Shown piece after piece: positions 10,101 through 18,070 of a DNA stretch of 64,000 bases. This DNA comes from Niallia sp. Man26 (GTDB lineage Bacteria > Bacillota > Bacilli > Bacillales > Cytobacillaceae). The notes beneath the pieces are model-generated. The model saw only the letters and a list, made by a program, of their open reading frames with translations. It was not told where the DNA came from and made no database searches. Within the stretch, counting starts at the first letter, position 1; every line of letters starts with the position of its first letter. Where the stretch lies: the NCBI RefSeq assembly GCF_022049065.2, contig NZ_CP095743.1, forward strand, positions 3,425,001 through 3,489,000, written 5' to 3'. The translations under genes were made by a program, and so were the position numbers.

Positions 10101-12249
10101 GCAGATAAAATTCCAATCCGCTGCTTTTTGTCTCCTCATGATACTCAATTCGTATGGTGTGAATATCTTTATGGTCTGCATTCCCTGTTGTATGATCCTT
10201 TACAGAGATGACATGAGTCTGTTCGCTCTTCCAGTAGCTGCTTGACTTCCAGCTGTCGACTGCAAGCTTGCCGTCAATATAAACACGCATTCCGTCGTCA
10301 GCTCTTGTACGTAAAATATAGTCGCCTGCCTTAATTCTTTGGGCAGTTGAATAGCTTGCGGAGAAATAATCGCCGCCAACCGCACTAACAGGTGAACCAT
10401 ATCCGTTCTCTACCTTCAAGGAAGTGCCGTCACTTGAAATTGTATTTTGTGCTGCCGGGAAGCCGCTTAAATTCGTATTGTTGTAATACCAGGCAATCCA
10501 GTTGCCCAGCGGCACTGCGTCTCCCGCTACTCTTGCTCTGCCGCCTGCTTCCATATAATCGACTTGAAGCAGATTATTGCCGGATGCAAGATCCGTAATA
10601 ATTCCTGTATCCATTATTCCAGAGGAGTTGCTCCAGCGATTGATGACGGTGTTGCCATTTGCCTTTGCACGAATTCTGTCATCGGCATATGTCTGGATAT
10701 AATAATCCTTGCTGCCATCAAGAAGCTTATAGTAGCTTGCTGTGAAATTATCCTCATTGATGTTTGGATACGGCTTGTTCTTATCCCAGTTATGGAAAAG
10801 CTGGCTCTGCTTTGTTCCAGCAGTAGCGCCTCCCTCAATAACAGAAGCAAGCCCGCTTAAAGAGGTATTGTTATAATATAAGCCAAACCATTTATTAGCT
10901 GCAGCCTCTTGTTGAATAGTATTCAAGTAAAATTCAAGGCCGCTGCCGCCTGTTTTCTCATAATACTCGATCGTAATTTCATGGACATCCTTCTTAGAAG
11001 CATCACTTGTGCTCTTGTCCTTTATTTCGATCATATGCGCTTGTTCACTTTTCCAATAGCTGCTTGATTTCCAGCTGTCTACAGCCAATTTGCCGTCAAT
11101 ATAAATCCGCATGCCGTCATCAGCACGAGTTCGCAAGATATACTTGCCGGCCTTTATATGCTGAGCTGTTGAATATCTCACAGAGAAGTTATCCTTGCCA
11201 ATGCCTTCTATCGGGGATCCTGAACCGTTTTCCACCTTGAGGGACTTGCCGTTTCCTTGAATAACATTCTGTCTCTTCGGAGTTCCGCTTAAAGAGGTAT
11301 TGTCATAGTACCAGCCGATCCAGTCGCCAAATTCGACTGCTTCAGCAGCAAATCTCGCTCTGCCAGTCGCTTCAAGGTAATTTACCTTCATCGTCTGTTC
11401 TCCAGAGCCAACATTTGTTGCGACACCTGTATTAATAGCGCCGGATGAGTTGTAGTTTTGCTTGATTACTGTCTGACTCCCAATTTTCACTTCAATCTGA
11501 TCATCTGCATAAGATTGGACAAAATAATCCTTGCCACCAGCCAACTTCTTTAAATAAGTTGCAGTGAAGTTGTCTGCAGGCAGGCCGTCCGCAGGGCTTT
11601 CACGCCCCCAGTCTTTCAGGAGCTGATCTAGCTTAGTGCCAGCTGTCGCTCCGCCTTCCACTAATGCGGGAGTGCCAGAAAACGATTTATTAGAATAATA
11701 GAGTCCTAGCCAGCTGGAATCCTCTGTTTCATCCTCATATGGATGAAGATAAACCTCAAGGCCGCTGCCGCCAGTCTTATCATAGTATTCTACCTTTATG
11801 CGGTGAAGCTGTTTGTTGGATTGACCGCTAATGTCTGCGACTGTAATCACTTTGGACTTCTCACTTTTCCAATAGCTGCTTGCAGTCCAGTCATCCACAA
11901 CCTTCTTGCCATCCACATAAACTCTAATGCCGTCATCTGCCCTTGTCCGCAGGATATACTTCCCTGCAGGCATCACTTGGTCGGACTGATAAACAGCAGA
12001 AAAGTTGTCGCTGTTCACTCCGGTTGCCGGAGAATTAGTGCCGTTCTCTACTTTCAAGCCAAGCTCATTCTGGGAAATCTCCTCTTTTACGACAGGAGTT
12101 CCTGACATGCTCGTATTGTTATAGTAGCTAACAGACCATTTTGCAGCAGTTGCTGCTTCTGCATCATGACTAGCCGGAATAAATAACCCCGAAATTCCGA
12201 ATGCTAAAGCCATAAATGTTACGGGTAAAAACTTCTTAATCCAAGACAC
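7132..12249 (-). CDS. secreted giant protein: ten PA14-like repeats plus GH73 glucosaminidase
   Basis: Predicted exported cell-wall hydrolase, up to 1,705 residues. In order: signal peptide (1-33); ten PA14-like units (about 37-1396), each with ADD and DG motifs as in sugar-binding PA14 domains; an SH3-like segment (about 1435-1500, GGWNIRTGPG); and a LytD-type N-acetylglucosaminidase domain (about 1520-1690) with the catalytic glutamate in HSFLETGNG (E1580). The repeats alternate between two types. The start is uncertain: the only standard candidate, GTG at 12249, overlaps the AGGAGG, and an in-frame TAG lies just upstream. The ATT at 12240 sits 8 bases after the SD and gives a normal MKK-type signal peptide. 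The gene is a single unit with promoter and terminator. The hydrolase call is strong; the ligand of the PA14 units is unknown. Confidence 0.88.
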   Translation of the reverse strand: MSWIKKFLPVTFMALAFGISGLFIPASHDAEAATAAKWSVSYYNNTSMSGTPVVKEEISQNELGLKVENGTNSPATGVNSDNFSAVYQSDQVMPAGKYILRTRADDGIRVYVDGKKVVDDWTASSYWKSEKSKVITVADISGQSNKQLHRIKVEYYDKTGGSGLEVYLHPYEDETEDSSWLGLYYSNKSFSGTPALVEGGATAGTKLDQLLKDWGRESPADGLPADNFTATYLKKLAGGKDYFVQSYADDQIEVKIGSQTVIKQNYNSSGAINTGVATNVGSGEQTMKVNYLEATGRARFAAEAVEFGDWIGWYYDNTSLSGTPKRQNVIQGNGKSLKVENGSGSPIEGIGKDNFSVRYSTAQHIKAGKYILRTRADDGMRIYIDGKLAVDSWKSSSYWKSEQAHMIEIKDKSTSDASKKDVHEITIEYYEKTGGSGLEFYLNTIQQEAAANKWFGLYYNNTSLSGLASVIEGGATAGTKQSQLFHNWDKNKPYPNINEDNFTASYYKLLDGSKDYYIQTYADDRIRAKANGNTVINRWSNSSGIMDTGIITDLASGNNLLQVDYMEAGGRARVAGDAVPLGNWIAWYYNNTNLSGFPAAQNTISSDGTSLKVENGYGSPVSAVGGDYFSASYSTAQRIKAGDYILRTRADDGMRVYIDGKLAVDSWKSSSYWKSEQTHVISVKDHTTGNADHKDIHTIRIEYHEETKSSGLEFYLQPASDELEKDSWLELYYNNTSQSGTPVKAVGGATAGTKVKELLHNWGTGKPYTEVNADNFSAKFMKLIEGGKDYVIQTYADDGVRATVDDKTVINRWSNSSGKSDFGTITGLSTGNHRLTVDYYESTNNAGIAATVAPFGNWIASYYNNTSLTGMPKSVKTVSGNGQSLKVENGTGSPTAGINADNFSVSYKTAQRITAGSYILRTRADDGIRVYLDGNLVVDRWKSSSYWKSETTDIIQVNDRTSASASDKNVHTIEIQYYDQTGGSGLEFYLQNADKEVEKDSWFGQFYPNSTLSGNYVNIAGGATSGNKLDTIRYNWGTGQSISGLSADNFSARFRKLIAGGQDYFAQAFADDGIRMSLDGSKFIDKWTNSSGDIYRATLPKVSSGNHTVTAEYYENTGKASLFADVVPFGNWIVYYYDNMETSGAPVNAKVLNPNSNNGFTEDFGYDAPMANVPANNYSARYVTAKRLTAGDYYINTIADDGVQVLVDGKVVIDRWSAGNSKNDAVKLSVKNGAEGDIHWIEVRYLEQTGKSNIDFTITPFNENSLINKDTWTVQYYPNVINPSSPVSSTGLVEVDQESDVNFNWGSGSPAKSIPNDNFSAVMSKQVYFSKSTNYDFTVNADDGVILLVDGKTIIDSWVAKKGEREVKAKYMDKGYHTVTIKYFESTGNANISLDISESVKQEVIKTYSDFSLTLDQMTTIQSNSAPKTDKRYDIYLREDAFYTKSNGRLAVEGGWNIRTGPGANYSAHDLRFQAGDSDFTVLSTVKGTDGMNWMKLGGWVPPSIADLKYYINPSNFQGTLKAQLQFAKLSDPGTISVDEVNEKVLTGKGILAGKASSYQKAAEQYGVNAVYLMAHSFLETGNGTSQLAKGVTYNGKTVYNMYGIGATDNNAVSGGAAFAYSAGWFTPEAAIIGGAEFVRKDYIDRGQDTIYEMRWNPVGAAANGYATHQYATDIGWASKQTSSMYNIYNILESYSITLDIPRYK
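8062..12141 (-). repeat. tandem alternating A/B repeats coding for PA14-like domains
   Basis: Five A-B pairs, each pair about 272 residues (roughly 820 bp). Type A units carry LKVENG, ILRTRADDG and SSYWKSE. Type B units carry GGATAGTK, NWG and RWSNSSG. The A1, B1 and A2 starts at residues about 37, 179 and 309 set the period. The last pair is the most diverged. Confidence 0.85.
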
Positions 12250-12300
12250 CTCCTAAAAAGATTCGTCTGATAAAATAGTCTTAGCGATAAACCCTCTATA

Positions 12301-12329
12301 ATTATGCAATATTACCCGAAATTTGTTAA
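12301..12329 (-). promoter_or_regulatory. predicted promoter of the PA14/GH73 gene
   Basis: On the minus strand TTAACA (12329-12324) and CATAAT (12306-12301) are 17 bases apart, giving a leader of about 45-50 bases. A second, weaker candidate (TTGACA at 12415-12410 with TCATAT at 12392-12387, also 17 bases apart) lies upstream. Confidence 0.5.
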
Positions 12330-12475
12330 TAATTCTTTTGAAGCACCTACCAAAAATAGTACGATATACTCATAGATTTTGGAGAAATATGAGAAAATAT
12401 GTATGTTTTTGTCAAAAAATTATATTTAATGGGAGTTTTATAAATTGGTAGTCGGATAGGTATAAAGAGGTGAGG

Positions 12476-12496
12476 AGGCAGCATAAAAAGCTGCCT
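12476..12496 (-). terminator. possible terminator of the yvf operon
   Basis: AGGCAGC and GCTGCCT form a seven-pair hairpin 37 bases past yvfU. The T run on the minus strand is poor, so termination is uncertain. Confidence 0.4.
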
Positions 12497-12532
12497 TAAA
12501 AGATGGACAGTAAATAAAAGTAATAAATTGGT

Positions 12533-13135
12533 TTATATCCAGCCATTATTTTGCGCCTTTGAAATTGCTTCAATTCTGTTTTTGACTTCTAATTTATTTA
12601 ATACTTCAGAAATATAGTTGCGGATAGTGCCGGAAGAAAGATACAAGGTCGAGGAAATTTCTTGGACAGTTTTTCCTGCAGCCACGAGAGCTAAAATCTC
12701 TTGTTCTCTTTCTGTTAATGGATTTTCTGTACCTATGCTGCCAAAAATCAATTCAGAGGCAAACTCTCTTTTTCCCTTCATAACATTGCGAATCGCTTCT
12801 GCCAGGTCCTCACTTGGTCCGTCCTTAAGCAAGTAGCCGTGAACATTTGCTTTTAACGCTCTTTCAAAGTAGCCTGGTCTTGCAAATGTGGTCAGGATAA
12901 TAATTTTTATTGCAGTATTTTTTCTTTGCAGCTCTTCAGCAACCTCCAGACCGCTCCTAACAGGCATCTCAATATCCAACAGACAAACATCTGGAGAGAG
13001 GGTTTCAATCAGCTCAAGGGCTTCTTTTCCATTAGCAGCCTGCCCTATCACATCGATATCCTCTTCAAAACTTAACAGAGTACCTAAAGCTCCTCTCAGC
13101 ATTCTCTGATTTTCAGAAATAATGACTGTAATCAA
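12533..13135 (-). CDS. yvfU: NarL/LuxR-family response regulator, YvfU/DesR type
   Basis: DNA-binding output of the YvfT kinase. The 200 residues comprise a receiver (1-120, phospho-acceptor D54 in CLLDIEMP) and a LuxR-type helix-turn-helix (about 135-195, LTEREQEILALVAAGKTVQE). It closely resembles DesR and YvfU of B. subtilis, with ILTTFARPGYFERA and GYLLKDGPSEDLA. The residue pair after the first strand is Glu-Asn (E8, N9) where relatives usually have two acids, which may alter metal binding. The TTG start overlaps the end of yvfT by three bases and is preceded by GGAGGAG. The likely target is an inverted repeat upstream of yvfR. Confidence 0.87.
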   Translation of the reverse strand: MITVIISENQRMLRGALGTLLSFEEDIDVIGQAANGKEALELIETLSPDVCLLDIEMPVRSGLEVAEELQRKNTAIKIIILTTFARPGYFERALKANVHGYLLKDGPSEDLAEAIRNVMKGKREFASELIFGSIGTENPLTEREQEILALVAAGKTVQEISSTLYLSSGTIRNYISEVLNKLEVKNRIEAISKAQNNGWI

Positions 13136-14265
13136 ATTATCTCCTCCTTCCGATCCTTGATAACAATTGGGATGTTAATAGTAAGCAGCGTTCCCGCTTC
13201 TGATGACAAATGCAAGTTTCCTTCCAGTATCTCCAGCCTTTCCTTCATGCCCTTCAGCCCATTTCCGAACCAATTGCCCTCAGGTATACCCTTGCCATCA
13301 TCTGTTATACTCACCGTCAGCTGTCCACTGCTGTTCTTAATTTTTATATGACAATTACTCGCACTGCTATGCTTCACTACATTTGTGACCGCCTCTTTTA
13401 AACAAAGGCTGACAATATTTTGTGTCAGTGCTGAGATGTCTTCATACTCATTGAGGCTTGCGTCTATATGGCTGACAATTCCTGCAGCCTCTAGGATAGC
13501 TTGAACTTCAACCAGTTCCTCTTGTATCGTTATTGATCTCATATCCGATACCAGTTCTCTAACCTGTCTCAATGCCGAACGAGAAATTTCCTCCATTTGC
13601 TTTGCCTCATTTTTTATCAAATCCGGCGACTTAACTGCCATCTTGCCAATCAGCTGACTTTTCAGTGTCAGCAATGATAAAGTATGGCCTAACGTATCAT
13701 GTAAATCGCGGGCAATTCTTACTCTTTCCTCTCTTTTTACGAGCTCTTTAATTTGCTTATTTGCTGCATCAAGCTGCTGCTCTAATTCCATTCTTCTATC
13801 CATTGAGCGAATGCCGAATGGAGACACAAGCATGATAACAAGAAAAGGAATATAGTAAAGCAGACTACGGAAAGATATTGTCTCCCAGTGGTACAAAATC
13901 GGGATAATAAGCACGCATGCAAAGAAGCTGAGAGCTTTGGAGAATGACCGTTTGTTTGCATAATAACCAATAAAGTGGGCTGGAAAGAAACCCATAAATA
14001 ACACATTTAAGTTATAAAACATACTTAAGATTAAGATGACAGCAAGTTGAATGGTCAGCCAAAAGGTATAGCCCCTTTTCTTGATAAGAAAGTAAAGCTG
14101 TCTGTAGGAGATCAGAAATAAACCAAGAAGAAAATATCCTAACACTAGTTTTGGCAATCGTTCATGTGCAATATAAACACCTGGCAAAATCATATAAACT
14201 AAGAATACATATGGAAAAAATCCAAATCTTGCAGGAAAAATCTCCAGTTTTTTAGTACTAGCCAT
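13132..14265 (-). CDS. yvfT: sensor histidine kinase, YvfT type
   Basis: Membrane sensor kinase of 377 residues. About six N-terminal transmembrane segments (1-165) are followed by a HisKA_3 dimerisation domain with the phosphorylated histidine in RIARDLHDTLGHTLS, and a HATPase domain with NVVKHSSASN and DDGKGIP. NarL-family kinases with many membrane spans and no large outer domain often sense membrane state or lipid-active antibiotics. The ATG is preceded by AAGGAG and lies 9 bases past yvfS. Third gene of the operon; partner of YvfU. Confidence 0.87.
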   Translation of the reverse strand: MASTKKLEIFPARFGFFPYVFLVYMILPGVYIAHERLPKLVLGYFLLGLFLISYRQLYFLIKKRGYTFWLTIQLAVILILSMFYNLNVLFMGFFPAHFIGYYANKRSFSKALSFFACVLIIPILYHWETISFRSLLYYIPFLVIMLVSPFGIRSMDRRMELEQQLDAANKQIKELVKREERVRIARDLHDTLGHTLSLLTLKSQLIGKMAVKSPDLIKNEAKQMEEISRSALRQVRELVSDMRSITIQEELVEVQAILEAAGIVSHIDASLNEYEDISALTQNIVSLCLKEAVTNVVKHSSASNCHIKIKNSSGQLTVSITDDGKGIPEGNWFGNGLKGMKERLEILEGNLHLSSEAGTLLTINIPIVIKDRKEEII

Positions 14266-14274
14266 AAATTCTCC

Positions 14275-15009
14275 TTATGCATATTGCCTTTTTCTAATAT
14301 ATATAGATAATACCATAAATAGGAAAAGGTACCCTATAATTAACAGAAAACCTTGAATTGAAGGACTGTTCCCTCTAATTATTTCCCATGCTCCTCCTGC
14401 GAAGGAATTTGACGGCAGCCATACGGAAATAGTCTGCATAAATTTCGGAAAAACTTCTACAGGCATCCACATGCCACCAGCGACAGCCAAAGCCATATAA
14501 ATTAAATTGCTTATGCCAGCTGCTGTTTCTACCTTTTTCATTGAACCCACCAATGTTCCAATTGCAAGGAAAGGCAACGAGCCGAAAAGAATCCATAGCA
14601 CACATAACAGCCACTGCATTGGCTCAAGGCTGACACCATTTATAATATAGCCTGCCAAAAAGATAACAAAGATCGAAAATAGATGGATAACAGTTTGTGC
14701 TGCAATCTTGGCAGCAAAATATATGCTTGTAGGCAAAGGTGTAATGTTCAAATACAAGGTCCAGCCTTCAGAGCGCTCCTGAACCATCTTGATGCCTAAT
14801 GTCATAATGGAGCTTCCCATGACACTGAAGGTTGTCATCGACATTAAGTAATGGGCTTGCCACAAATCAGCATCCACATTTGGTGTGCTGACAACCTTGG
14901 TGAAGATATAATAAAAAATAATCGGCATAAGCAAAGACCAAAAAATATAATAACGGTTGCGAAACATACGAATCAGTTCTGCCTGGCTTTGTCTGCTGAA
15001 CATCTTCAT
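14275..15009 (-). CDS. yvfS: ABC-2 type permease, YvfS type
   Basis: Membrane subunit of an exporter, 244 residues with six predicted transmembrane segments and the ABC-2 arrangement; a cytoplasmic first segment (SRQSQAELIRMFRNRYY) precedes the first span. Its ATG directly follows the stop codon of the ATPase gene, so the two are translationally coupled. Together with YvfR it resembles the linearmycin-resistance exporters of Bacillus (LnrLMN), which suggests export of, or resistance to, a membrane-active compound. The substrate is inference. Confidence 0.85.
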   Translation of the reverse strand: MKMFSRQSQAELIRMFRNRYYIFWSLLMPIIFYYIFTKVVSTPNVDADLWQAHYLMSMTTFSVMGSSIMTLGIKMVQERSEGWTLYLNITPLPTSIYFAAKIAAQTVIHLFSIFVIFLAGYIINGVSLEPMQWLLCVLWILFGSLPFLAIGTLVGSMKKVETAAGISNLIYMALAVAGGMWMPVEVFPKFMQTISVWLPSNSFAGGAWEIIRGNSPSIQGFLLIIGYLFLFMVLSIYIRKRQYA

Positions 15010-15912
15010 TTAAACTTCCTCCTTTTTTTCCTGAAGGAGCTTGGAAAAGGCATCTTCCAATTTCCCTTGCTGAATTTCAATATCCTGGATTTTGAGCTTC
15101 ATTTCGAAAATATGGTAAATTGTCTTATCTGAATCAACTGTGACAAGACTAACCCTCCCTTTCTCCCTTATCACTTCCTCTACAAATGGGATAGATTCAT
15201 ATATATCCAGCGCGTAATCAGCTGCTTCTTTAAAGGAAATCGTCTTTTTAGTCCATTTTGCTTTCAATTGTTCAGGAGTTCCGTCACCCACAACTTCGCC
15301 GTCACTTATCATAATAATCCTTTCTGCCGCCTCATCTGCTTCCTGCAAATAATGGGTAGTAAAAATAATTGTCTTTCCCTGACTCTTTAACGCTGCCACT
15401 GTCTCCCAGAATGCCTTCCTTGCGTTGATGTCCATACCTACTGTTGGTTCATCTAAGAAAATTAACTCCGGGTTTCCCGCGAGAGCCAAAGCAAAATGAA
15501 GCCTGCGCTTTTGGCCGCCAGATAATTTTTCTGTGCGTCTATTCCAATCCTGTTTAGAAAGACCAGTAATAGCAAGCAATTGATCAGCAGATAAAGGCTC
15601 TGGATAATAGCTTTGCACTAACTTGATAATTTCCTTTACTTTCAGACTGTCCATCACACTTGTTTCCTGAAGCATCGATCCAATTTTCTCTCTTACTTCC
15701 TTTCGTTTTGGCTCAGATTGAAACAAATGAACAGTGCCTTTTGACGGCTGTAATAGCCCAAGCATTAAGAGAATTGTCGTTGTTTTTCCCGCACCATTTG
15801 CTCCAAGGATAGCAACTGCTTCTCCCTTCTTTATTGTAAAAGAGATATCATTCACAGCCCTTTTCTGCTGAAACTGCTTTGATACATTGGTAAGTTCGAT
15901 AACCTTTTCCAA
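15010..15912 (-). CDS. yvfR: ABC transporter ATPase, YvfR type
   Basis: ATP-binding subunit of the YvfRS exporter, 300 residues. It shows Walker A GANGAGKTTT, the Q-loop in MLQETSVM, signature LSGGQKRRL, Walker B LIFLDEP and the H-loop TTHYLQEADE, plus a C-terminal domain of about 90 residues typical of drug-exporting NatA/DrrA-type ATPases. The TTG at 15912 is preferred because GGAGG lies 11 bases upstream; a GTG at 15924 abuts the SD. First gene of the yvfRSTU operon, with an operator-like inverted repeat upstream. Confidence 0.87.
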   Translation of the reverse strand: MEKVIELTNVSKQFQQKRAVNDISFTIKKGEAVAILGANGAGKTTTILLMLGLLQPSKGTVHLFQSEPKRKEVREKIGSMLQETSVMDSLKVKEIIKLVQSYYPEPLSADQLLAITGLSKQDWNRRTEKLSGGQKRRLHFALALAGNPELIFLDEPTVGMDINARKAFWETVAALKSQGKTIIFTTHYLQEADEAAERIIMISDGEVVGDGTPEQLKAKWTKKTISFKEAADYALDIYESIPFVEEVIREKGRVSLVTVDSDKTIYHIFEMKLKIQDIEIQQGKLEDAFSKLLQEKKEEV

Positions 15913-15945
15913 AACGTAAACCACCTCCGCTGTTGATAAACTAAT

Positions 15946-15951
15946 TGTATA
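15946..15951 (-). promoter_or_regulatory. -10 element of the yvf operon
   Basis: On the minus strand TATACA lies 34 bases before the TTG start of yvfR. No good -35 is present at 17 bases, which fits a promoter needing an activator bound at the inverted repeat just upstream. Confidence 0.45.
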
Positions 15952-15977
15952 ATCCTTCCACTCTCCTTTTTAGTCGT

Positions 15978-16009
15978 AAATGTCATGAAATAAAGATGAC
16001 ATTTGTCAT
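15978..16009. promoter_or_regulatory. inverted-repeat operator candidate for YvfU
   Basis: AAATGTCAT (15978-15986) and ATGACATTT (15996-16004) are perfect 9-base arms around a 9-base spacer. A third GTCAT (16005-16009) follows. The site lies upstream of the yvf -10 element, where NarL-type activators such as DesR bind TCAT/ATGA-type repeats. Assignment to YvfU is inference. Confidence 0.6.
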
Positions 16010-16023
16010 CTCCTCAGAAAAAA

Positions 16024-16043
16024 GACCCCTAACTAAAGGGGTC
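16024..16043 (-). terminator. terminator of the split ABC transporter operon
   Basis: On the minus strand GACCCCT and AGGGGTC pair perfectly around a 6-base loop, followed by six T residues. The hairpin starts within the stop codon of the ATPase gene. Confidence 0.9.
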
Positions 16044-16943
16044 AATCCAAAAATATCTCCTCTAAAGTCGGCTCTTCGACCTCCACACGGAAGATGTCTG
16101 TTTTGCAGGCAGTAAAGGCTCTTGTAATTTCTGCAATCTTTTTATCTTCATCCACAGTAATGAATGTCAATTTATCGCCAAACTGGACATCTGTCCCTTT
16201 GCCTTCCAACCATTGACGAAGCTTCTGTTCTTCTGAAACAGGGACAATGCTATGTCTGATTTTGACAATAATATTTGTACGGTAAAAGGCTCGCAGCTCA
16301 TCCATCGTTCCAATTTTGACAATGCGTCCTTCCTTCATAATGGCAATCCTTGTACACAGCTTTTCAACCTCATCCAGATTATGAGAAGTCAAAAAGATTG
16401 TTTTGCCTTTGTTATGCAAGCTTTTAATCAGCCGCTGAATTTGAATAACGGACTCTGCGTCCATACCGGATGTTGGTTCATCTAAAAATAACAGCTCAGG
16501 ATCATGAATAATCGCTTGCGCAACACCAAGCTTCTTCTTCATCCCAAAGGAGAATTTACCTGCTTTTTTATTGGCATGTTCAGCTAGGCCGACTGCCTCT
16601 AACGCTTCCATACATGCACTTTTTGTGCAGGCTTCCCTGAAAGAGAAGAGAAAAACCGCAAGTGCTCAAGTGCCGTAGTTGAACCATAGAAAGTAGAATA
16701 ATCAGGCATCACACCGATTCTTCTTTTCACTTCTGTGGCTTCGGTATCTCCATTTAATAACGTAAATGATCCAGAAGTCGGCTTTGCAATGCCCGTCAGC
16801 ATATTAATAAAAGTTGATTTTCCCGCACCATTTCTGCCAAGAAACCCAAATATCTCTCCTTTTTCCACTTTTAAGTCAATACCATTCACAACGGTTCCTC
16901 CGTTATACACCTTTGTCATTTTTTGTGCTTTAATAGCTGTCAT
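16042..16943 (-). pseudogene. ABC transporter ATPase split by a one-base frameshift
   Basis: Two adjacent frames make up one ATPase. The N-terminal part (16943-16599) has Walker A GRNGAGKST. The C-terminal part (16611-16042) has the signature region FSFGMKKKLG, Walker B LLFLDEP and the H-loop LTSHNLDEVE. The frame breaks in a run of five A (T on the plus strand, 16620-16624); one more A would restore GKPAQKSACMEALEAVGL as a continuous product of about 300 residues. The start at 16943 (MTAIKAQK) lies 8 bases after AGGAGG and overlaps the permease stop by one base. Without the join neither half has a complete ATP site. Sequencing error, recent mutation or slippage at the A run are all possible. 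Confidence 0.85.
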
Positions 16944-17623
16944 CAGCATTCCCTCCTTTTGAAGACAAGATTAGCTAAGTAAATTAGGATTCCTGCGAAC
17001 AGAAGGACTACTACAAACGTATAATCCTTTTTATCGAAGTAATAATATGGATTTACATACTTCAGCCAACTAATCGCAGGATTAGTAGTGAGAACTAACC
17101 ATCCCCCTAAAATAGGAAAGATTATACTTCCTATCATGCCAAAAAACATAGTAATACTTGGTTTTGGAATTAAAACTGATAAACATAGGACAAAAGCAAT
17201 CTGTAATGTGAGCAGACTCATTGTCTGGGTGAATATCAAAATATTAATCTTTTTGGTAATAATGCTGATGATAAGAAATGATGTAAACAGAGAAACAAAC
17301 CAAAATATCCAGATACCGAAGAATTTCCCGTAAAGAATAGAAGACCTCGACGTTTTAGTTACTAAAAACCGCATCGTCCGCTCATGTACTTCCCTGTTGA
17401 TGCTATCATGGGAAAGGCTTGTAACAAACAGCTGCCCGAAAAACATAATTAAGAACATCACGCCTGCAACACTAGCTTCCTTTGTTGACAACTCCGCTAT
17501 AGATGCTAATGGACCTGCGAACTTTGCAGAATAATATGCAGTAACTAAAAACAGTATAATAATCAGTACGGCTTTGACTCCTTTAAATAATTGAAAAAAT
17601 TCTCTTTTGCCGATTGCAAACAA
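16943..17623 (-). CDS. ABC-2 family permease
   Basis: Membrane partner of the split ATPase, 226 residues with about six transmembrane segments. The cytoplasmic segment HDSINREVHERTMRFLVTKTSR between spans 2 and 3 resembles that of ABC-2 exporters of the NatB group. The TTG start is preceded by GGAGGGG at 7 bases. The ATPase gene overlaps its stop. Because the ATPase is frameshifted, this exporter may not work in this strain. Substrate unknown. Confidence 0.78.
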   Translation of the reverse strand: MFAIGKREFFQLFKGVKAVLIIILFLVTAYYSAKFAGPLASIAELSTKEASVAGVMFLIMFFGQLFVTSLSHDSINREVHERTMRFLVTKTSRSSILYGKFFGIWIFWFVSLFTSFLIISIITKKINILIFTQTMSLLTLQIAFVLCLSVLIPKPSITMFFGMIGSIIFPILGGWLVLTTNPAISWLKYVNPYYYFDKKDYTFVVVLLFAGILIYLANLVFKRREC

Positions 17624-17745
17624 AATATTTCCCCTCCATTAAGTATCTTTATGCGTTCTTCCTCTATAATTAAGTGCCCTCCAACAGGATTATGAACAAC
17701 ACATGTAATATAAAAAATTCACTTCACTCCATAACTATCATTCTT

Positions 17746-17919
17746 TTACTTCTCATGGCTTTTTTTCTCCCACAGATGAAAGATGATCTGGCCGAACAAT
17801 CCTACAATAAATAGTAGAAATAATTTATCGTAATGCTGTGCTGCAAAATCATTACCAAAATGTCTCGAAATTATAAGGAGCGCTGCTAAGGTTCCCATTA
17901 CGCTGAATACTTTTTTCAT
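17746..17919 (-). CDS. small membrane protein (57 residues) ahead of an ABC exporter
   Basis: Starts MKKVFSVMGTLAALLII and ends in FHLWEKKSHEK. It has two hydrophobic segments (about 5-18 and 31-49) separated by a short polar stretch with several H and D. The ATG is preceded by GAGGTGA at 5 bases. It heads the permease-ATPase operon and lies divergent from the response regulator gene at 18071, sharing a 150-base control region. It may be an accessory subunit of the exporter; no family was recognised. Confidence 0.7.
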   Translation of the reverse strand: MKKVFSVMGTLAALLIISRHFGNDFAAQHYDKLFLLFIVGLFGQIIFHLWEKKSHEK

Positions 17920-18070
17920 TTTGTCACCTCATTTTTTAATCTATAAGGATTATATCTATCCTACCTTAACCCTGCTGAATCGGAACCTTAATTCTTCCTT
18001 AATTGCAAATAAATTACCAAAAAAATGATATGATATTTTTATATATTGTTGTATTAGGGAGATTATTTAT

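Noticed and set aside
7207..12105. Many plus-strand reading frames across the giant repeat gene
   Set aside because: They are antisense shadows of the repeated minus-strand gene, lack SD sites and repeat in step with it.
8062..12141. Regular repeats that could suggest a CRISPR or satellite array
   Set aside because: The units are about 820 bp, stay in frame and encode PA14-like domains.
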